This document shows positions 33,618-42,584 of a stretch of 44,612 nt of DNA, one piece after another. This DNA is from Streptomyces sp. G44 (GTDB lineage: Bacteria; Actinomycetota; Actinomycetes; Streptomycetales; Streptomycetaceae). Position 1 is the first letter of the stretch; each line of letters opens with the position of its first letter. The stretch covers positions 1 through 44,612 of the forward strand of contig NZ_JAFEXF010000043.1 in assembly GCF_016905445.1 (NCBI RefSeq), written 5' to 3'. The notes under the pieces were generated by a model, which searched no databases, was not told where the DNA came from, and saw only the letters and a program-made list of their open reading frames with translations. The position numbers and the translations under genes were made by a program.

Positions 33618-34742
33618 TCAGGAAGCGCTCGGCTCCCGCTGCCCCGTCGCCGCCTGGAGGGCCGAGATGCACGCGCCGATGGCCTGCTGGAGGTCTTCGA
33701 GGCGGCGGACCATGTCGTCCTCGTAGATGTCCTGGATGTCCTCGGCGTTCTGGATGTCGTCGAACGTCAGCTCCTCGAAGACCTTCGTCGCCTTCTGCAA
33801 GCTGCTGTAGAACTTCGCGCGCCGCTCCTGCACGCGCAGCTCCGGGTCGCTCTGGACGGTCTGCGCCACCAGGTCGCGCACCGTGTCGTACGCCTCGCGC
33901 GCCCACTCGCCGGACTCCTCCCCGTCGTCCAGCTCGTCGATGAGGGACAGGTGCCGCTCGGCCTCCTCGCGCAGCTCCGCCGGGGCCTCGATCATCTGGC
34001 CCGCGGGGGTCTTGACCTGCCCCTTCTCCACGATCTGGCGGACGTACCCGACGCGGTCGCCCGCCTTGGCCTCGGCGGCCACGGCCTTCTTGAGGTCGTC
34101 GGCGCGCACGATGTCGCGCACCAGCTCGGTGCGGAGCGCCGGGTCCTCGCCGACGCGGTCCATCAGCGCCCTCCGCGCGGCCTCGGCGGTGCCGGGGTCG
34201 GCGAGGATCGCGGCGCGCAGCGCGGTCGGGTTCTCCGCGACCTCCAGGGCCTTCGTCGGGCGGATGCCCTCGGCCTCGGCGGCCTCCGTGATCGCGGCGC
34301 CGCGCGGGGTCCGGGCGCTGGAACGGGAGGTGTAGTACGACAGCCACACGTCGGCGTCGGGCAGCTCCACGTCCATGCCGGGGACGAGCGCCTCGAAGTG
34401 CGGGACCATCCCGTCGTCGGCGGCCGCGTCCCAGGCCTTGTAGTAGCGCATGACGCGCTCCGCCGAGCAGCCCGCGAGCTCCGCGAACTCCTTGGCGGAG
34501 ATCTTCGGCGTCTCGCCCGCGCCCTGCCCGCCCGGACGCACGCTGCGGGCCACCTTCAGGCCGAAGGCCCAGCCGCCGGTGCGCGCGTACACCCCGAAGG
34601 CGCGGGCGTCCTCGGCCACCAGGAGCGCCGCGTCGGCGGCCGGGGCCGCCGCGGGGGCGGAAGCGAGGGCCTCGGGAGCGAGGGCCTCGGAAGCGGCGGT
34701 CTCGGAAGCGGCGGTCTCGGACGGGGCGATGGCTGAGGTCAC
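33618..34742 (-). CDS. 374-residue protein with HTH-like segment, unknown function
   Basis: The N-terminal ~45 residues are an Ala/Ser/Glu-rich tail of ASETA/ASEAL repeats. Then comes a segment resembling a helix-turn-helix, KISAKEFAELAGCSAERVMR, at about residues 80-100. The section EGIRPTKALEVAENPTALRA and a long, heavily charged helical region to the end follow. GTG 34742 has GGAGAG about 9 bases upstream. It is divergent from the M13 peptidase gene. The combination suggests a nucleoid- or DNA-associated regulatory protein, perhaps ParB-like in part, but I cannot name a family and this is inference. Confidence 0.75.
   Translation of the reverse strand: MTSAIAPSETAASETAASEALAPEALASAPAAAPAADAALLVAEDARAFGVYARTGGWAFGLKVARSVRPGGQGAGETPKISAKEFAELAGCSAERVMRYYKAWDAAADDGMVPHFEALVPGMDVELPDADVWLSYYTSRSSARTPRGAAITEAAEAEGIRPTKALEVAENPTALRAAILADPGTAEAARRALMDRVGEDPALRTELVRDIVRADDLKKAVAAEAKAGDRVGYVRQIVEKGQVKTPAGQMIEAPAELREEAERHLSLIDELDDGEESGEWAREAYDTVRDLVAQTVQSDPELRVQERRAKFYSSLQKATKVFEELTFDDIQNAEDIQDIYEDDMVRRLEDLQQAIGACISALQAATGQREPSAS
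34662..34721. repeat. Four tandem 15-bp repeats at the N-terminus of the 374-residue protein
   Basis: Units start at 34662, 34677, 34692 and 34707. The first two and the last two form near-identical pairs (AGCGAGGGCCTCGG- and AGCGGCGGTCTCGGA). They code for the Ala-Ser-Glu-rich tail and stay in frame. Confidence 0.85.
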
Positions 34743-34902
34743 GGAAGCTCTCCAGGTGGGACAGGCGCGCGGAGGTGGACGGGATACTTTATCGCTCCTA
34801 TTGGGATGGTTTGCACGCGAGTTGGCGGCGCGCTCCCCTGCGTCCGGCATCCACTGGCGCCGTGCCTTCTTCCCCGGGCGGCGGCTCGCATAGGGTGCGT
34901 GG

Positions 34903-36861
34903 ATGAGCATTCTGGATGACGCCCGCCCGGGCATGAACCCCGAGATCCGCCCGCAGGACGATCTGTTCGGACACGTGAACGGCCACTGGCTGGACACCGA
35001 GAAGATCCCCGAGGACCGCTCCAGCTGGGGCCCCTTCGTGCAGCTGGCCGACACGGCCGAGGAGCAGGTCAAGGAGATCATCCAGGAGCTGGCTGCGGAG
35101 GCCTCGGGCGCCCCGTCCGAGGACGCCCGCAAGATCGCCGCGCTGTACGCCTCCTTCATGGACGAGGAGACCATCGCCGCCCGCGGGCTCGCCCCCGCAC
35201 AGCCCCTGATCGACGAGGTCGCCGGGTTGCGGGACGTGCGCGAGCTCGCCGCCTTCCTCGGCCGCTTCGAGCGCGTCGGCGGCTCGGGGCTCTTCGGCTC
35301 GTACATCGACTCCGACGACCGCGACTCCGACCGCTACCTCTTCAACATCCTCCAGGGCGGCCTCGGCCTGCCCGACGAGTCGTACTACCGCGAGGAGAAG
35401 TTCGCCGGGATCCGCGAGAAGTACGTCGCCCACCTCACCCGGCTCCTCGCGCTCGGCGGGCACACCGCCCCCGAGGCCGCCGCGAAGACCGTGCTCGCAC
35501 TGGAGACGAGGCTCGCCGCCGGTCACTGGGAGCGGGCCGAGACCCGTGACGTGCTGAAGACCTACAACCTCACCACCCTGGACGAACTCCTCGCGCTGGC
35601 ACCGGAGTTCGACTGGCGCGGCTACGTCGAGGGGCTCGGCGGTTCGGACGCCGTCATCGCCGAGACGTGTGTGCGCCAGCCCTCCTACCTCGCGCACCTC
35701 TCCGCAGTCCTCGCCGAGACGCCGATCGAGCAGTGGCGCGAGTGGGCGCTGACGCGGGTGCTCCGTGCCTGCTCGCCGTACCTCACCGACGACTTCGTGC
35801 GGAACAACTTCGAGTTCTACGGCCGCACCCTGAACGGCACCCCCGAGCTGCGCGCCCGCTGGAAGCGTGCCGTGGCCTTCGTCGAGGACGCCATCGGCGA
35901 GGCCGTCGGCAAGGAGTACGTGGCGCGGCACTTCCCGCCGTCGTCCAAGGCGATCATGGACGACCTCGTCGCCAACCTCCTGGAGGCCTACCGCCGGTCC
36001 ATCGCGCGCCTGGACTGGATGACCGACGAGACGAAGGAACGGGCGTACGAGAAGCTCGCCACCTTCCGCCCCAAGATCGGCTACCCGGACACCTTCCGCG
36101 ACTACTCGGCGCTCCAGGTCAGCGCCGACGACCTGCTCGGCAACGCGCAGGCGGCGGCCGCGTTCGAGTCGGACCGGCAGCTCGCCAAGATCGGTTCGCC
36201 GGTCGACCGCGACGAGTGGTTCATGCTGCCGCAGACGGTCAACGCGTACTACAACCCGGGCACCAACGAGATTTGCTTCCCCGCGGGCATCCTGCAAAGG
36301 CCGTTCTTCTCGCCCGACGCCGACCCGGCGGAGAACTACGGCGGCATCGGCGCGGTCATCGGCCACGAGATCGGCCACGGCTTCGACGACCAGGGCGCGC
36401 AGTACGACGGCGCGGGCAACCTCAACGACTGGTGGACCGCCGCCGACAAGGCCGCGTTCGAGGCCAAGTCGAAGGCGCTGGTCAAGCAGTACGACGGCTT
36501 CTCGCCCCGCAACCTCCCCGGCGAGTTCGTCAACGGCTCGCTGACGGTCGGCGAAAACATCGGCGACCTCGGCGGCCTCACCATCGGGCACACCGCCTAC
36601 CTCATCTCGCTCGACGGGGCGCCGATGCCCGAGAGCGACGGCCTGACCGGTTCGCAGCGGCTCTTCGAGAACTGGGCGTACTGCTGGCGCACCAAGCGCC
36701 GCAAGGAGCAGGAGCAGCAGTACCTCACGATCGACCCGCACTCGCCGCCGGAGTTCCGCGCCAACATCGTCCGCAACCTCGACGAGTTCCACGAGGCGTT
36801 CGGCACCGTGGAGGGCGACGGTCTGTGGCTGGACCCGGCGGAGCGCGTACGGATCTGGTGA
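34903..36861 (+). CDS. pepO: M13-family zinc metallopeptidase (neprilysin/PepO-like)
   Basis: This 652-residue endopeptidase has the complete M13 set: the substrate-binding motif NAYYNPGTNEICFPAGIL, the zinc motif HEIGH at residues 488-492, the third zinc ligand in ENIGDLGG (Glu551) and the conserved C-terminal end. It has no signal peptide or membrane anchor, so it is an intracellular peptidase unlike mammalian neprilysin. The start ATG 34903 has AGGGTG nearby. It probably degrades short peptides. It is followed by a hairpin before the convergent hydrolase gene. Confidence 0.93.
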   Translation: MSILDDARPGMNPEIRPQDDLFGHVNGHWLDTEKIPEDRSSWGPFVQLADTAEEQVKEIIQELAAEASGAPSEDARKIAALYASFMDEETIAARGLAPAQPLIDEVAGLRDVRELAAFLGRFERVGGSGLFGSYIDSDDRDSDRYLFNILQGGLGLPDESYYREEKFAGIREKYVAHLTRLLALGGHTAPEAAAKTVLALETRLAAGHWERAETRDVLKTYNLTTLDELLALAPEFDWRGYVEGLGGSDAVIAETCVRQPSYLAHLSAVLAETPIEQWREWALTRVLRACSPYLTDDFVRNNFEFYGRTLNGTPELRARWKRAVAFVEDAIGEAVGKEYVARHFPPSSKAIMDDLVANLLEAYRRSIARLDWMTDETKERAYEKLATFRPKIGYPDTFRDYSALQVSADDLLGNAQAAAAFESDRQLAKIGSPVDRDEWFMLPQTVNAYYNPGTNEICFPAGILQRPFFSPDADPAENYGGIGAVIGHEIGHGFDDQGAQYDGAGNLNDWWTAADKAAFEAKSKALVKQYDGFSPRNLPGEFVNGSLTVGENIGDLGGLTIGHTAYLISLDGAPMPESDGLTGSQRLFENWAYCWRTKRRKEQEQQYLTIDPHSPPEFRANIVRNLDEFHEAFGTVEGDGLWLDPAERVRIW

Positions 36862-36865
36862 GCCG

Positions 36866-36881
36866 GCCGGGTCCGCCCGGC
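36866..36881. terminator. Hairpin between pepO and the alpha/beta hydrolase
   Basis: GCCGGG (36866-36871) and CCCGGC (36876-36881) form a perfect 6-bp stem with a 4-base loop. It lies in the 30-bp gap between convergent genes and could serve both. Confidence 0.6.
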
Positions 36882-36891
36882 GTCCCGCGGC

Positions 36892-37767
36892 TCAGGTGAG
36901 GAAGGCGGCGGTGGCCGCCGTGAACCGCGCGGCGTCGTCCAGCCACGGGAAGTGGGCGGCGCCGGGCTGCACGACGAGTTCGGCGTGCGGGAAGAGCGCG
37001 GCGACGTCGGCCATGGCGGACGGCGGCGAGTTGAGGTCGACCTCCCCGGCGAGCACCAGTACCGGCGCCCCGAAGCGGGCGAGCGCGGCGCGGGTGTGCT
37101 CGGGTGCGTAGGCCCCCTCGCCGCCGAACGCCGCCGCGGCCTCGTCGTTGCGCTGCCCGTCCTCGGCCGCCCGGTGGGCCCGCGCGGTCTCGTCCAGGCG
37201 GCCGTACGCGAACGGCGCGATCGCCTGCCAGGACGCGGCCGTCGCCCGCCCGGCCACGATCGACTCCAGGGCCGCGAACGCCGTCGGGAACCACGGCTCG
37301 TCCCGGCGCAGCAGCGCCGTCGCGCGCCGTACGTCACCGGTGACCGTGACGCCGAGGGCCGTCGTGCCCGGCGTGATCAGCGCGAGCCGCGCGACGCGTT
37401 CGGGGTGGCGGGCGGCGTACAGCACCGCGAGGTTCGCGCCGCCGGAGTGCGCGAGCAGGTCCATCGTGTCGAGCCCCAGGTGTTCGCGCAGGGCCTCCAC
37501 GTCGTCGACGAGACGGTCGCATCGGTACGAGGTGACGTCCTCGGGCACCTCGGAGGCGCCGGTGCCCCGCAGATCCAGCAGGGCCAGCGGCCGGTGCGCG
37601 CTCAGGCCGCCGAGGTCGCCGAGGTACGCGGAGGCCTGCATGGGGCCGCCGGGCAGACAGACCACGGGGGCGCCGTCGGCGGCTCCGGCGGGTCGCTCGG
37701 GGCCTGCTCCGCCTCCGAGGACGTGGTAGGCGAGCTCGGTTCCGTCGGGCGCGGTGAAAGCAGGCAT
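36892..37767 (-). CDS. Alpha/beta hydrolase, proline iminopeptidase-like
   Basis: This 291-residue enzyme has the oxyanion region PGGPMQAS, a catalytic serine in LAHSGGANLAVLYAARHPE, a likely aspartate in AGEVDLNSPP and a histidine in PGAAHFPWLDD. The GGPM motif and the LLDLRGTGAS stretch point to the prolyl-aminopeptidase-like branch. ATG 37767 matches the family start MPAFTAPDGTELAYHV, with AAGGT upstream. The true substrate may be another peptide or ester. It is transcribed on the same strand as the PIG-L gene, 57 bp downstream of it. Confidence 0.88.
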   Translation of the reverse strand: MPAFTAPDGTELAYHVLGGGAGPERPAGAADGAPVVCLPGGPMQASAYLGDLGGLSAHRPLALLDLRGTGASEVPEDVTSYRCDRLVDDVEALREHLGLDTMDLLAHSGGANLAVLYAARHPERVARLALITPGTTALGVTVTGDVRRATALLRRDEPWFPTAFAALESIVAGRATAASWQAIAPFAYGRLDETARAHRAAEDGQRNDEAAAAFGGEGAYAPEHTRAALARFGAPVLVLAGEVDLNSPPSAMADVAALFPHAELVVQPGAAHFPWLDDAARFTAATAAFLT

Positions 37768-37824
37768 GGGCGTGACCTTCGCAGGGCCGGCGGGCAAGAT
37801 CAACCGTGCCGGCTCTGCTGCGGC

Positions 37825-38601
37825 TCAGAGTTCGGCGCTGAGTTCGGCGCTGAGTTCGGTCTGTTCGCCGGTCACCGGGGCCACTTGGTGGCGGATGTAC
37901 CACTCGGTGGAGAGCAGCCGCGCCCGCTTCTCCGGGGCGAGGGCGGCGATCAGAGCGGGCACGGCGCCCCGGTCCACCTCGCCGCGGTGGGCGAGCACGG
38001 CGGCGACCTTCTGGTCCAGCCAGGGGCCGACGTCCACGGTCGCGGTGACCCACGCGTCCGGCACGCTGTGTGCGGCCCTGCGCTCGCCGACCACGTCGCT
38101 CAGCGCCGCCACGGCCGTGTGCGGGTGCGTGGCCAGGTAGAGCGCGCGCGTGTGCCAGGGCGCGCCGGCCTCGGGACAGAGCCGTTCGAGCCCGGCGGCC
38201 TGCGCGGCGAGCACGGTCACCCGGTGCGTGTGGACGTGGTCCGGGTGTCCCGACAGCCCGCCGTAGGCGTCATGGGTGATCACGACGTCCGGACGGACGT
38301 CCCGGATGTGGGCCACCAGCCGCCCCACCGCCTCGTCCAGCGGCGCGTCGAGGAACCGCGGCTCTCCCGGGGCGGAATCCGGCGTGCGCGCGTCGGCGAA
38401 GCCGAGCAGGCGGGGCTCCCCGGCGCCGAGGATCCGCGTCGCCTCCGCCAGCTCCAGGGCGCGCCCGGTGCCCGGGGCCCAGGTCGCGGTCACCACGGCG
38501 GTGCGGGCGCCCGCCGCCGCGTGCCGGGCGAGCACGCCGCCGGACATCAGGGACTCGTCGTCGGGATGAGCGAAGACCGCGAGCAGGCTTGCTGCTGTCA
38601 T
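37825..38601 (-). CDS. PIG-L family N-acetylglucosaminyl deacetylase-like protein
   Basis: This 258-residue zinc hydrolase has the family motifs AVFAHPDDESL (His12, Asp14, Asp15) and SGHPDHVHTHR. The family includes mycothiol enzymes MshB and Mca, but the order and length here do not allow a specific assignment. The C-terminus ends ELSAELSAEL, coded by a 12-bp tandem repeat, and appears to be a recent extension. ATG 38601 is the natural start. It lies beside the decayed TetR/NmrA pair. Confidence 0.88.
   Translation of the reverse strand: MTAASLLAVFAHPDDESLMSGGVLARHAAAGARTAVVTATWAPGTGRALELAEATRILGAGEPRLLGFADARTPDSAPGEPRFLDAPLDEAVGRLVAHIRDVRPDVVITHDAYGGLSGHPDHVHTHRVTVLAAQAAGLERLCPEAGAPWHTRALYLATHPHTAVAALSDVVGERRAAHSVPDAWVTATVDVGPWLDQKVAAVLAHRGEVDRGAVPALIAALAPEKRARLLSTEWYIRHQVAPVTGEQTELSAELSAEL
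37828..37859. repeat. 12-bp tandem repeat extending the PIG-L C-terminus
   Basis: GAGTTCGGCGCT lies at 37828-37839 and 37840-37851, with a third partial copy. It codes for ELSA repeats directly before the stop codon. Confidence 0.85.
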
Positions 38602-38662
38602 CGAAGCGCCACCTTCCGGTACGGGAGGACACGGGCAAGCGGGGCCGAAGCTTAGGCCTTCC

Positions 38663-38698
38663 GTGGCTGTGGCTGTGGCAGTGGCAGTGGCAGTGGCC
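38663..38698. repeat. Hexanucleotide repeat GTGGCT/GTGGCA
   Basis: A run of about six to seven GTGGC(T/A) units spans 38663-38698, three ending in T, then three in A, then one in C. It lies between the PIG-L start and the TetR remnant, in DNA without a supportable gene. Confidence 0.85.
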
Positions 38699-38742
38699 AG
38701 GCGCGTGGGGCGCCGGACGCCGGCGTCGCGCGGACGAGGGCG

Positions 38743-38926
38743 GCACCCCGTCGTGGAGGCGCCGCACCGGAGTGCCGCTCGCGCGCGGGTGCTCGATCAG
38801 GTCGCTGCGCACGGCGGTCAGGAGCGCGGGCGCGAGGAACTCGGCGTTCCGCTCGCCGCGCGCCTCGGTGAGCAGGGCGGTCAGCTCGGCGTGCCACAGT
38901 GCGTAGGTGTCGTTGCGGTAGTGCTG
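38743..38926 (-). pseudogene. TetR-family regulator remnant, C-terminal part
   Basis: The minus strand reads HYRNDTYALWHAELTALLTE ... LTAVRSDLIEHPRASGTPVR, then RLHDGV, which resembles the ligand-binding C-terminal half of TetR proteins. The N-terminal DNA-binding half is missing on the right and the natural end is missing on the left, where a Pro/Arg-rich run continues the frame. About 60 residues remain. Confidence 0.7.
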
Positions 38927-38934
38927 CCGCTGCC

Positions 38935-39491
38935 CGCGCTCTTGCAGAACTTCACCGGCGGTCACCCGCACGCCCGCGGCATCCGCGAGCGCGGCGAGAT
39001 CGTGACGGCCACCGGGGACGGCCGGGTCGCGTTCGTGGACGCCGAGGACAGCGTCGCCGTCGGTGCCCGTGCCCTGACGGACGAGCACCCGCACAACACC
39101 GCGCACCTCATCACCGGCCCTCAGGCGCCGAGTACGCCGAGGCCGCCGCGACGCCCTCCCGCGTCACGGGCACCGCCGTGCGCCATCGCGCCGTCACCCG
39201 CGCGGCGATGCGGGACCGGCTGGCCGCCGACGGCATCCCGGAGCGCTTCGCCGCTCTCCTCGCCGGGATGGACGAGGCGATCGCCGGGGGAGCGGAGGAC
39301 CGCACCGGCCCCGCCGTCGCACAGGTGACGGGCCGTGCCCCGCGTCCCTTCGCCGGCTTCGCGGCGGCGCACGCGGCCGTATGGCGCCGCTGCGGAGGAC
39401 CGCACCGGCCCCGCCGTCGCACAGGTGACGGGCCGTGCCCCGCGCTCCTTCGCCGGCTTCGCGGCGGCGCACGCGGCCGTATGGCGCCGCT
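38935..39491 (+). pseudogene. NmrA-like NAD(P)-binding oxidoreductase remnant
   Basis: The plus strand reads LQNFTGGHPHARGIRERGEI ... VAFVDAEDSVAVGARALTDE, then HLITGPQA, where the frame breaks near 39125. It resumes in another frame as EYAEAAATPSRVTGTAVRHR ... MRDRLAADGIPERFAALLAG. The N-terminal Rossmann fold is missing. The C-terminal AAAHAAVWRR end is present twice because of a 100-bp tandem duplication. The family includes the NmrA-like ergot-alkaloid-type reductases. It faces away from the TetR remnant, and one deletion appears to have removed both N-termini and the shared promoter. Confidence 0.8.
39292..39491 (+). repeat. 100-bp tandem duplication
   Basis: Positions 39292-39391 are repeated at 39392-39491 with two apparent mismatches (GCGTCCC against GCGCTCC near the middle). 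The unit is not a multiple of three, so it shifts the reading frame at the end of the NmrA-like remnant. Confidence 0.95.
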
Positions 39492-39568
39492 GAGGGCACG
39501 CCCGCGGCGACGCGCCACGCCTTCCCCGGCCGGCGGTGACCCCGATGCCTCTGCCGGAACGGCGCGGA

Positions 39569-41839
39569 CTACCCCACGTTCCGCGTCCCCGCGGCCTTCT
39601 CCTCCCGCGCCGCGAGCGGCACCCCCAGCGGGCGGGCGAGGCCCACGATCCCCTCGTCGAGGCGCTGGAGGTGCCGCAGCACCCGGAAGGCGACCGAGCC
39701 GGTGCGCAGCACCTCGTGACGGCCGCTGTCCAGCATCGAGGCGATGCTCGCCCCCGACTCGATCTCCCCGCCTGTCTCCTCGTCCCGTACGTGCGCGGCG
39801 ATCAGGTCGATGTTGTGCGTGATGCGCCGCCCCGCCAGGGCCAGCCGCGCGTCGGCCGCCACGCTCTTGCTGGAGGGCACCAACTCGGCCGTCGCCGCGA
39901 GGGAACGCGCGTGGTAGGCGCAGGTCTCCAGGAGCGCCACCACATAGCGGGCGTTCTGCCGCCGGGCCCGCAGCGGGGCGATCGGATGCGTCAACGGCTT
40001 CGTGGAGCTGCGCAGATCGTCCAGCGCGGTGTCCAGGTCCCGTGCCAGGTCCACGAGGTCGACCGCGGGCCCGCCGCTGAGCTGCGCCACCGCCGCCGAG
40101 ACGACCTCCCGCAGACGGGCGAGGACGGTGCCGAGCTCCTCGTCGGTGCGGTGCGACGTGCGCACCGGCAGGACGAGGACCGCCGCGATGATCCCGCAGG
40201 CCGCGCCGAGCGCCGTCTCCTCGACGCGCAGCACCAGGACGTCGAGGCTGTAGGTGTTGAGCAGCGTGTAGAGCAGCCCCAGCATCGCCGTGACGAAGAA
40301 GGACATCAGCGCGTACGACAGCGGCGCGGTGAAGAACATCCCGAAGACGCAGAGGAGGACCAGCGCGAACGCGATCCACGTGTGGTTCCCGACGGCCCCG
40401 GCCAGCGCCACCCCCGCCACCACACCGAGCACCGTACCGACCAGCCGGCGGTACCCCTTGACCAGGATCTCCCCGGTGGAGGCGGTGTTGAGGAAGACGA
40501 CCCAGCAGGTCAGCACGGCCCAGTACCAGCGCTGCGTGGACAGGAACTCACCCCCGACGATGGCCAGCGCCGACCCCACCGACACCTGCACGGCCGCCCT
40601 GGTGGTGGGGCGCCGCAGCCCGGTCGGCTCCTCCTCGGCGGCCGCCGCGGCCTCACCGGAGATCGATATCTCCTCCGCCTCGAACTCCTCCCGGGAGCGC
40701 GCCGCTTCCGGAGTGTCGTACTCCTCGTCCTGCGAGGCGTCCACCGCGAGCCGCAGACCCGAGATGGCGCGCGCCGCCTCACCGACCGCGCGGAAACAGT
40801 CCTGCACCGCGGGCGAACCCTGCGGAAGGCCCCGCTCCTCGCGGTAGCCGAGCAGCCGGTTGCGTACGTAGGGGAGCGCCGTGCCGCGGTCGTCGGGGAC
40901 CAGGCGCACCACGAGCAGGAGCAGGGCCCGCAGGTCACGGCGCAGCGCCGAGCCCGCGTCCTGCGCGATCCGGGCGCGCGCCGGCATGGCCGCCGACGCG
41001 TTCGGCAGGTGCAGCGTCAGCGTCTCCACGCGCTCGGCGCTGCGGGCGTTGAGGAGCAGCACCCCGAGGCGCTCCGCGGCGATCTCCGCGTCGGCGACCC
41101 GCCGCTGGAGCAGCGCCGCCGCGGACGCGTCGCGGGTGCCCTCCTCCAGGCGGCCCTGGATCATCAGGGCGGCCTCGTGCAGGCGGGCGGTGCTGCGCCG
41201 CAGGTCGACCAGGACCGCGTCGACGTCCCCGGCGTCGGCGTCGAGGAGTTCGATCTGGTGCGCCACGAGCTGCGCGAGCCGGGCACGGAACGCCTCGCGC
41301 AGCCGCGCCAGGGTGCGTTCCGGTGTCTCCGGCACCAGGGCGAACCGCGCCACCGCGCTGCACACGAAGGCGATGGTGAGGGTCAGGAACAGTTCGGGCA
41401 GGGCCGACACGGAGGCGCTCACGAAGAGCGAGACGAAGTAGACCTGGAAGCCGATCAGGCCGAGCGCGGTGCCCCGGTCGCCGAACCGGCGCGAGTACAC
41501 CGCACCGAAGATCAGCATGACGAAGAACACGTCACCCGCGACCACACGGGAGTTGAGCAGCGCGCCCAGGGATATCGCCGCCAGCGCCACGGGCAGGCCG
41601 AGCGCCAGCGTGATCGCCTGGCCGCGCACCTCCTTCTCCTGGATCGCGAACGTGGCGACCATCGCCGCCATCGCGCCCGCCACGAGATGCGTCACCGAGG
41701 TGTCCACGAGGGCGAGCACGGCGAGCGCGAGGAGGATCGCCCCGACCGTGCGCAACCCCGCCATCAGACGCAGGAGTCCCGGGTCCGACGCCGAGAACCG
41801 GTCCCAGACGCTCTTCGCTGTCCTTCGTGCCACTGCCAT
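39569..41839 (-). CDS. FUSC-family (YccS/aromatic acid exporter-like) membrane protein
   Basis: This 756-residue protein has two membrane blocks, at about residues 15-175 and 420-560, each with five to six hydrophobic segments. Each is followed by a long soluble helical region. The duplicated layout is the FUSC pattern (fusaric acid resistance and related exporters). An acidic stretch (about 370-400, ASQDEEYDTPEAARSREEFE) precedes the second block. ATG 41839 is preferred because upstream residues are not protein-like. The likely role is export of weak organic acids, but the substrate is unknown. Confidence 0.88.
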   Translation of the reverse strand: MAVARRTAKSVWDRFSASDPGLLRLMAGLRTVGAILLALAVLALVDTSVTHLVAGAMAAMVATFAIQEKEVRGQAITLALGLPVALAAISLGALLNSRVVAGDVFFVMLIFGAVYSRRFGDRGTALGLIGFQVYFVSLFVSASVSALPELFLTLTIAFVCSAVARFALVPETPERTLARLREAFRARLAQLVAHQIELLDADAGDVDAVLVDLRRSTARLHEAALMIQGRLEEGTRDASAAALLQRRVADAEIAAERLGVLLLNARSAERVETLTLHLPNASAAMPARARIAQDAGSALRRDLRALLLLVVRLVPDDRGTALPYVRNRLLGYREERGLPQGSPAVQDCFRAVGEAARAISGLRLAVDASQDEEYDTPEAARSREEFEAEEISISGEAAAAAEEEPTGLRRPTTRAAVQVSVGSALAIVGGEFLSTQRWYWAVLTCWVVFLNTASTGEILVKGYRRLVGTVLGVVAGVALAGAVGNHTWIAFALVLLCVFGMFFTAPLSYALMSFFVTAMLGLLYTLLNTYSLDVLVLRVEETALGAACGIIAAVLVLPVRTSHRTDEELGTVLARLREVVSAAVAQLSGGPAVDLVDLARDLDTALDDLRSSTKPLTHPIAPLRARRQNARYVVALLETCAYHARSLAATAELVPSSKSVAADARLALAGRRITHNIDLIAAHVRDEETGGEIESGASIASMLDSGRHEVLRTGSVAFRVLRHLQRLDEGIVGLARPLGVPLAAREEKAAGTRNVG

Positions 41840-42098
41840 CGCGATGCCGTGCTCCCCGCTGTTCTCTCGGTACCTCTCGGCTCGTGCCCAGCATCGCACG
41901 AGCACATTCGCGGAGATCAACGCTGGTGGGAGGCCTGCCACCGGGTGCGGGCGGCGGCCCGCGAGGGACCCGCGCCCACCATCGAGTAGGGTTTCGGTCC
42001 CGTCGCTCGTCGCCGGACACTGCTACGTGCCACTGTTTTTCCGCCACTTGAGGAGGCAGCGTGTCGCCGATGGACCGAACGTCGCAGAGGGCCCGGAC

Positions 42099-42575
42099 GT
42101 GACGCCGCGCGTGGCGGTCGGGGACACCGTCGAGGACTTCACGCTGCCGGACGAGACCGGCACCCCGCGCGCACTCGCCGAACTCCTCGCCGACGGCCCC
42201 GTCGTGCTGTTCTTCTACCCGGCCGCCCTCACCCCCGGCTGCACGGCCGAGGCCTGCCACTTCCGCGACCTGGCGGCGGAGTTCGCCGCGGCCGGCGCGC
42301 GGCCGGTGGGCATCAGCGCCGACGCGGTCGAACGCCAGCGGGAGTTCAACCAGCGGCACACCCTCGGCTTCCCCCTCCTCTCTGACCCCGAGGGCAAGGT
42401 GCGGGACCAGTTCGGGGTGACCCGCGGCTTCTCACTGGCGCCCACCAAGCGCGTCACGTTCGTGATCGGCCGGGACCGGACCGTCGCCGAGGTCGTCCGC
42501 AGCGAACTGCGCATGAGCGCTCACGCCGACCGTGCCCTGGCCGCCGTGCGCCGCCTCAAGGAGAGCCGGGCCTGA
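42099..42575 (+). CDS. Peroxiredoxin, BCP/PrxQ type
   Basis: This 158-residue thiol peroxidase reduces hydroperoxides. The peroxidatic Cys48 lies in the LTPGCTAEACHFRD loop (the usual second Pro is replaced by Ala-Leu upstream), and Cys53 five residues later fits the PrxQ resolving cysteine. Start GTG 42099 has AGAGGG about 8 bases upstream and gives the family start TPRVAVGDTVEDFTLPD. The reductant is probably thioredoxin. Its end converges on the FAD oxidoreductase with a 9-bp gap. Confidence 0.92.
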   Translation: MTPRVAVGDTVEDFTLPDETGTPRALAELLADGPVVLFFYPAALTPGCTAEACHFRDLAAEFAAAGARPVGISADAVERQREFNQRHTLGFPLLSDPEGKVRDQFGVTRGFSLAPTKRVTFVIGRDRTVAEVVRSELRMSAHADRALAAVRRLKESRA

Positions 42576-42584
42576 GCGGGGGTG

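Noticed and set aside
34798..36792. 664-residue minus-strand open frame
   Set aside because: It is antisense to the M13 peptidase, whose motifs are clear on the plus strand.
39536..41989. 817-residue plus-strand open frame
   Set aside because: It lies antisense to the FUSC gene, has biased His/Gln/Arg composition and no recognisable domain.
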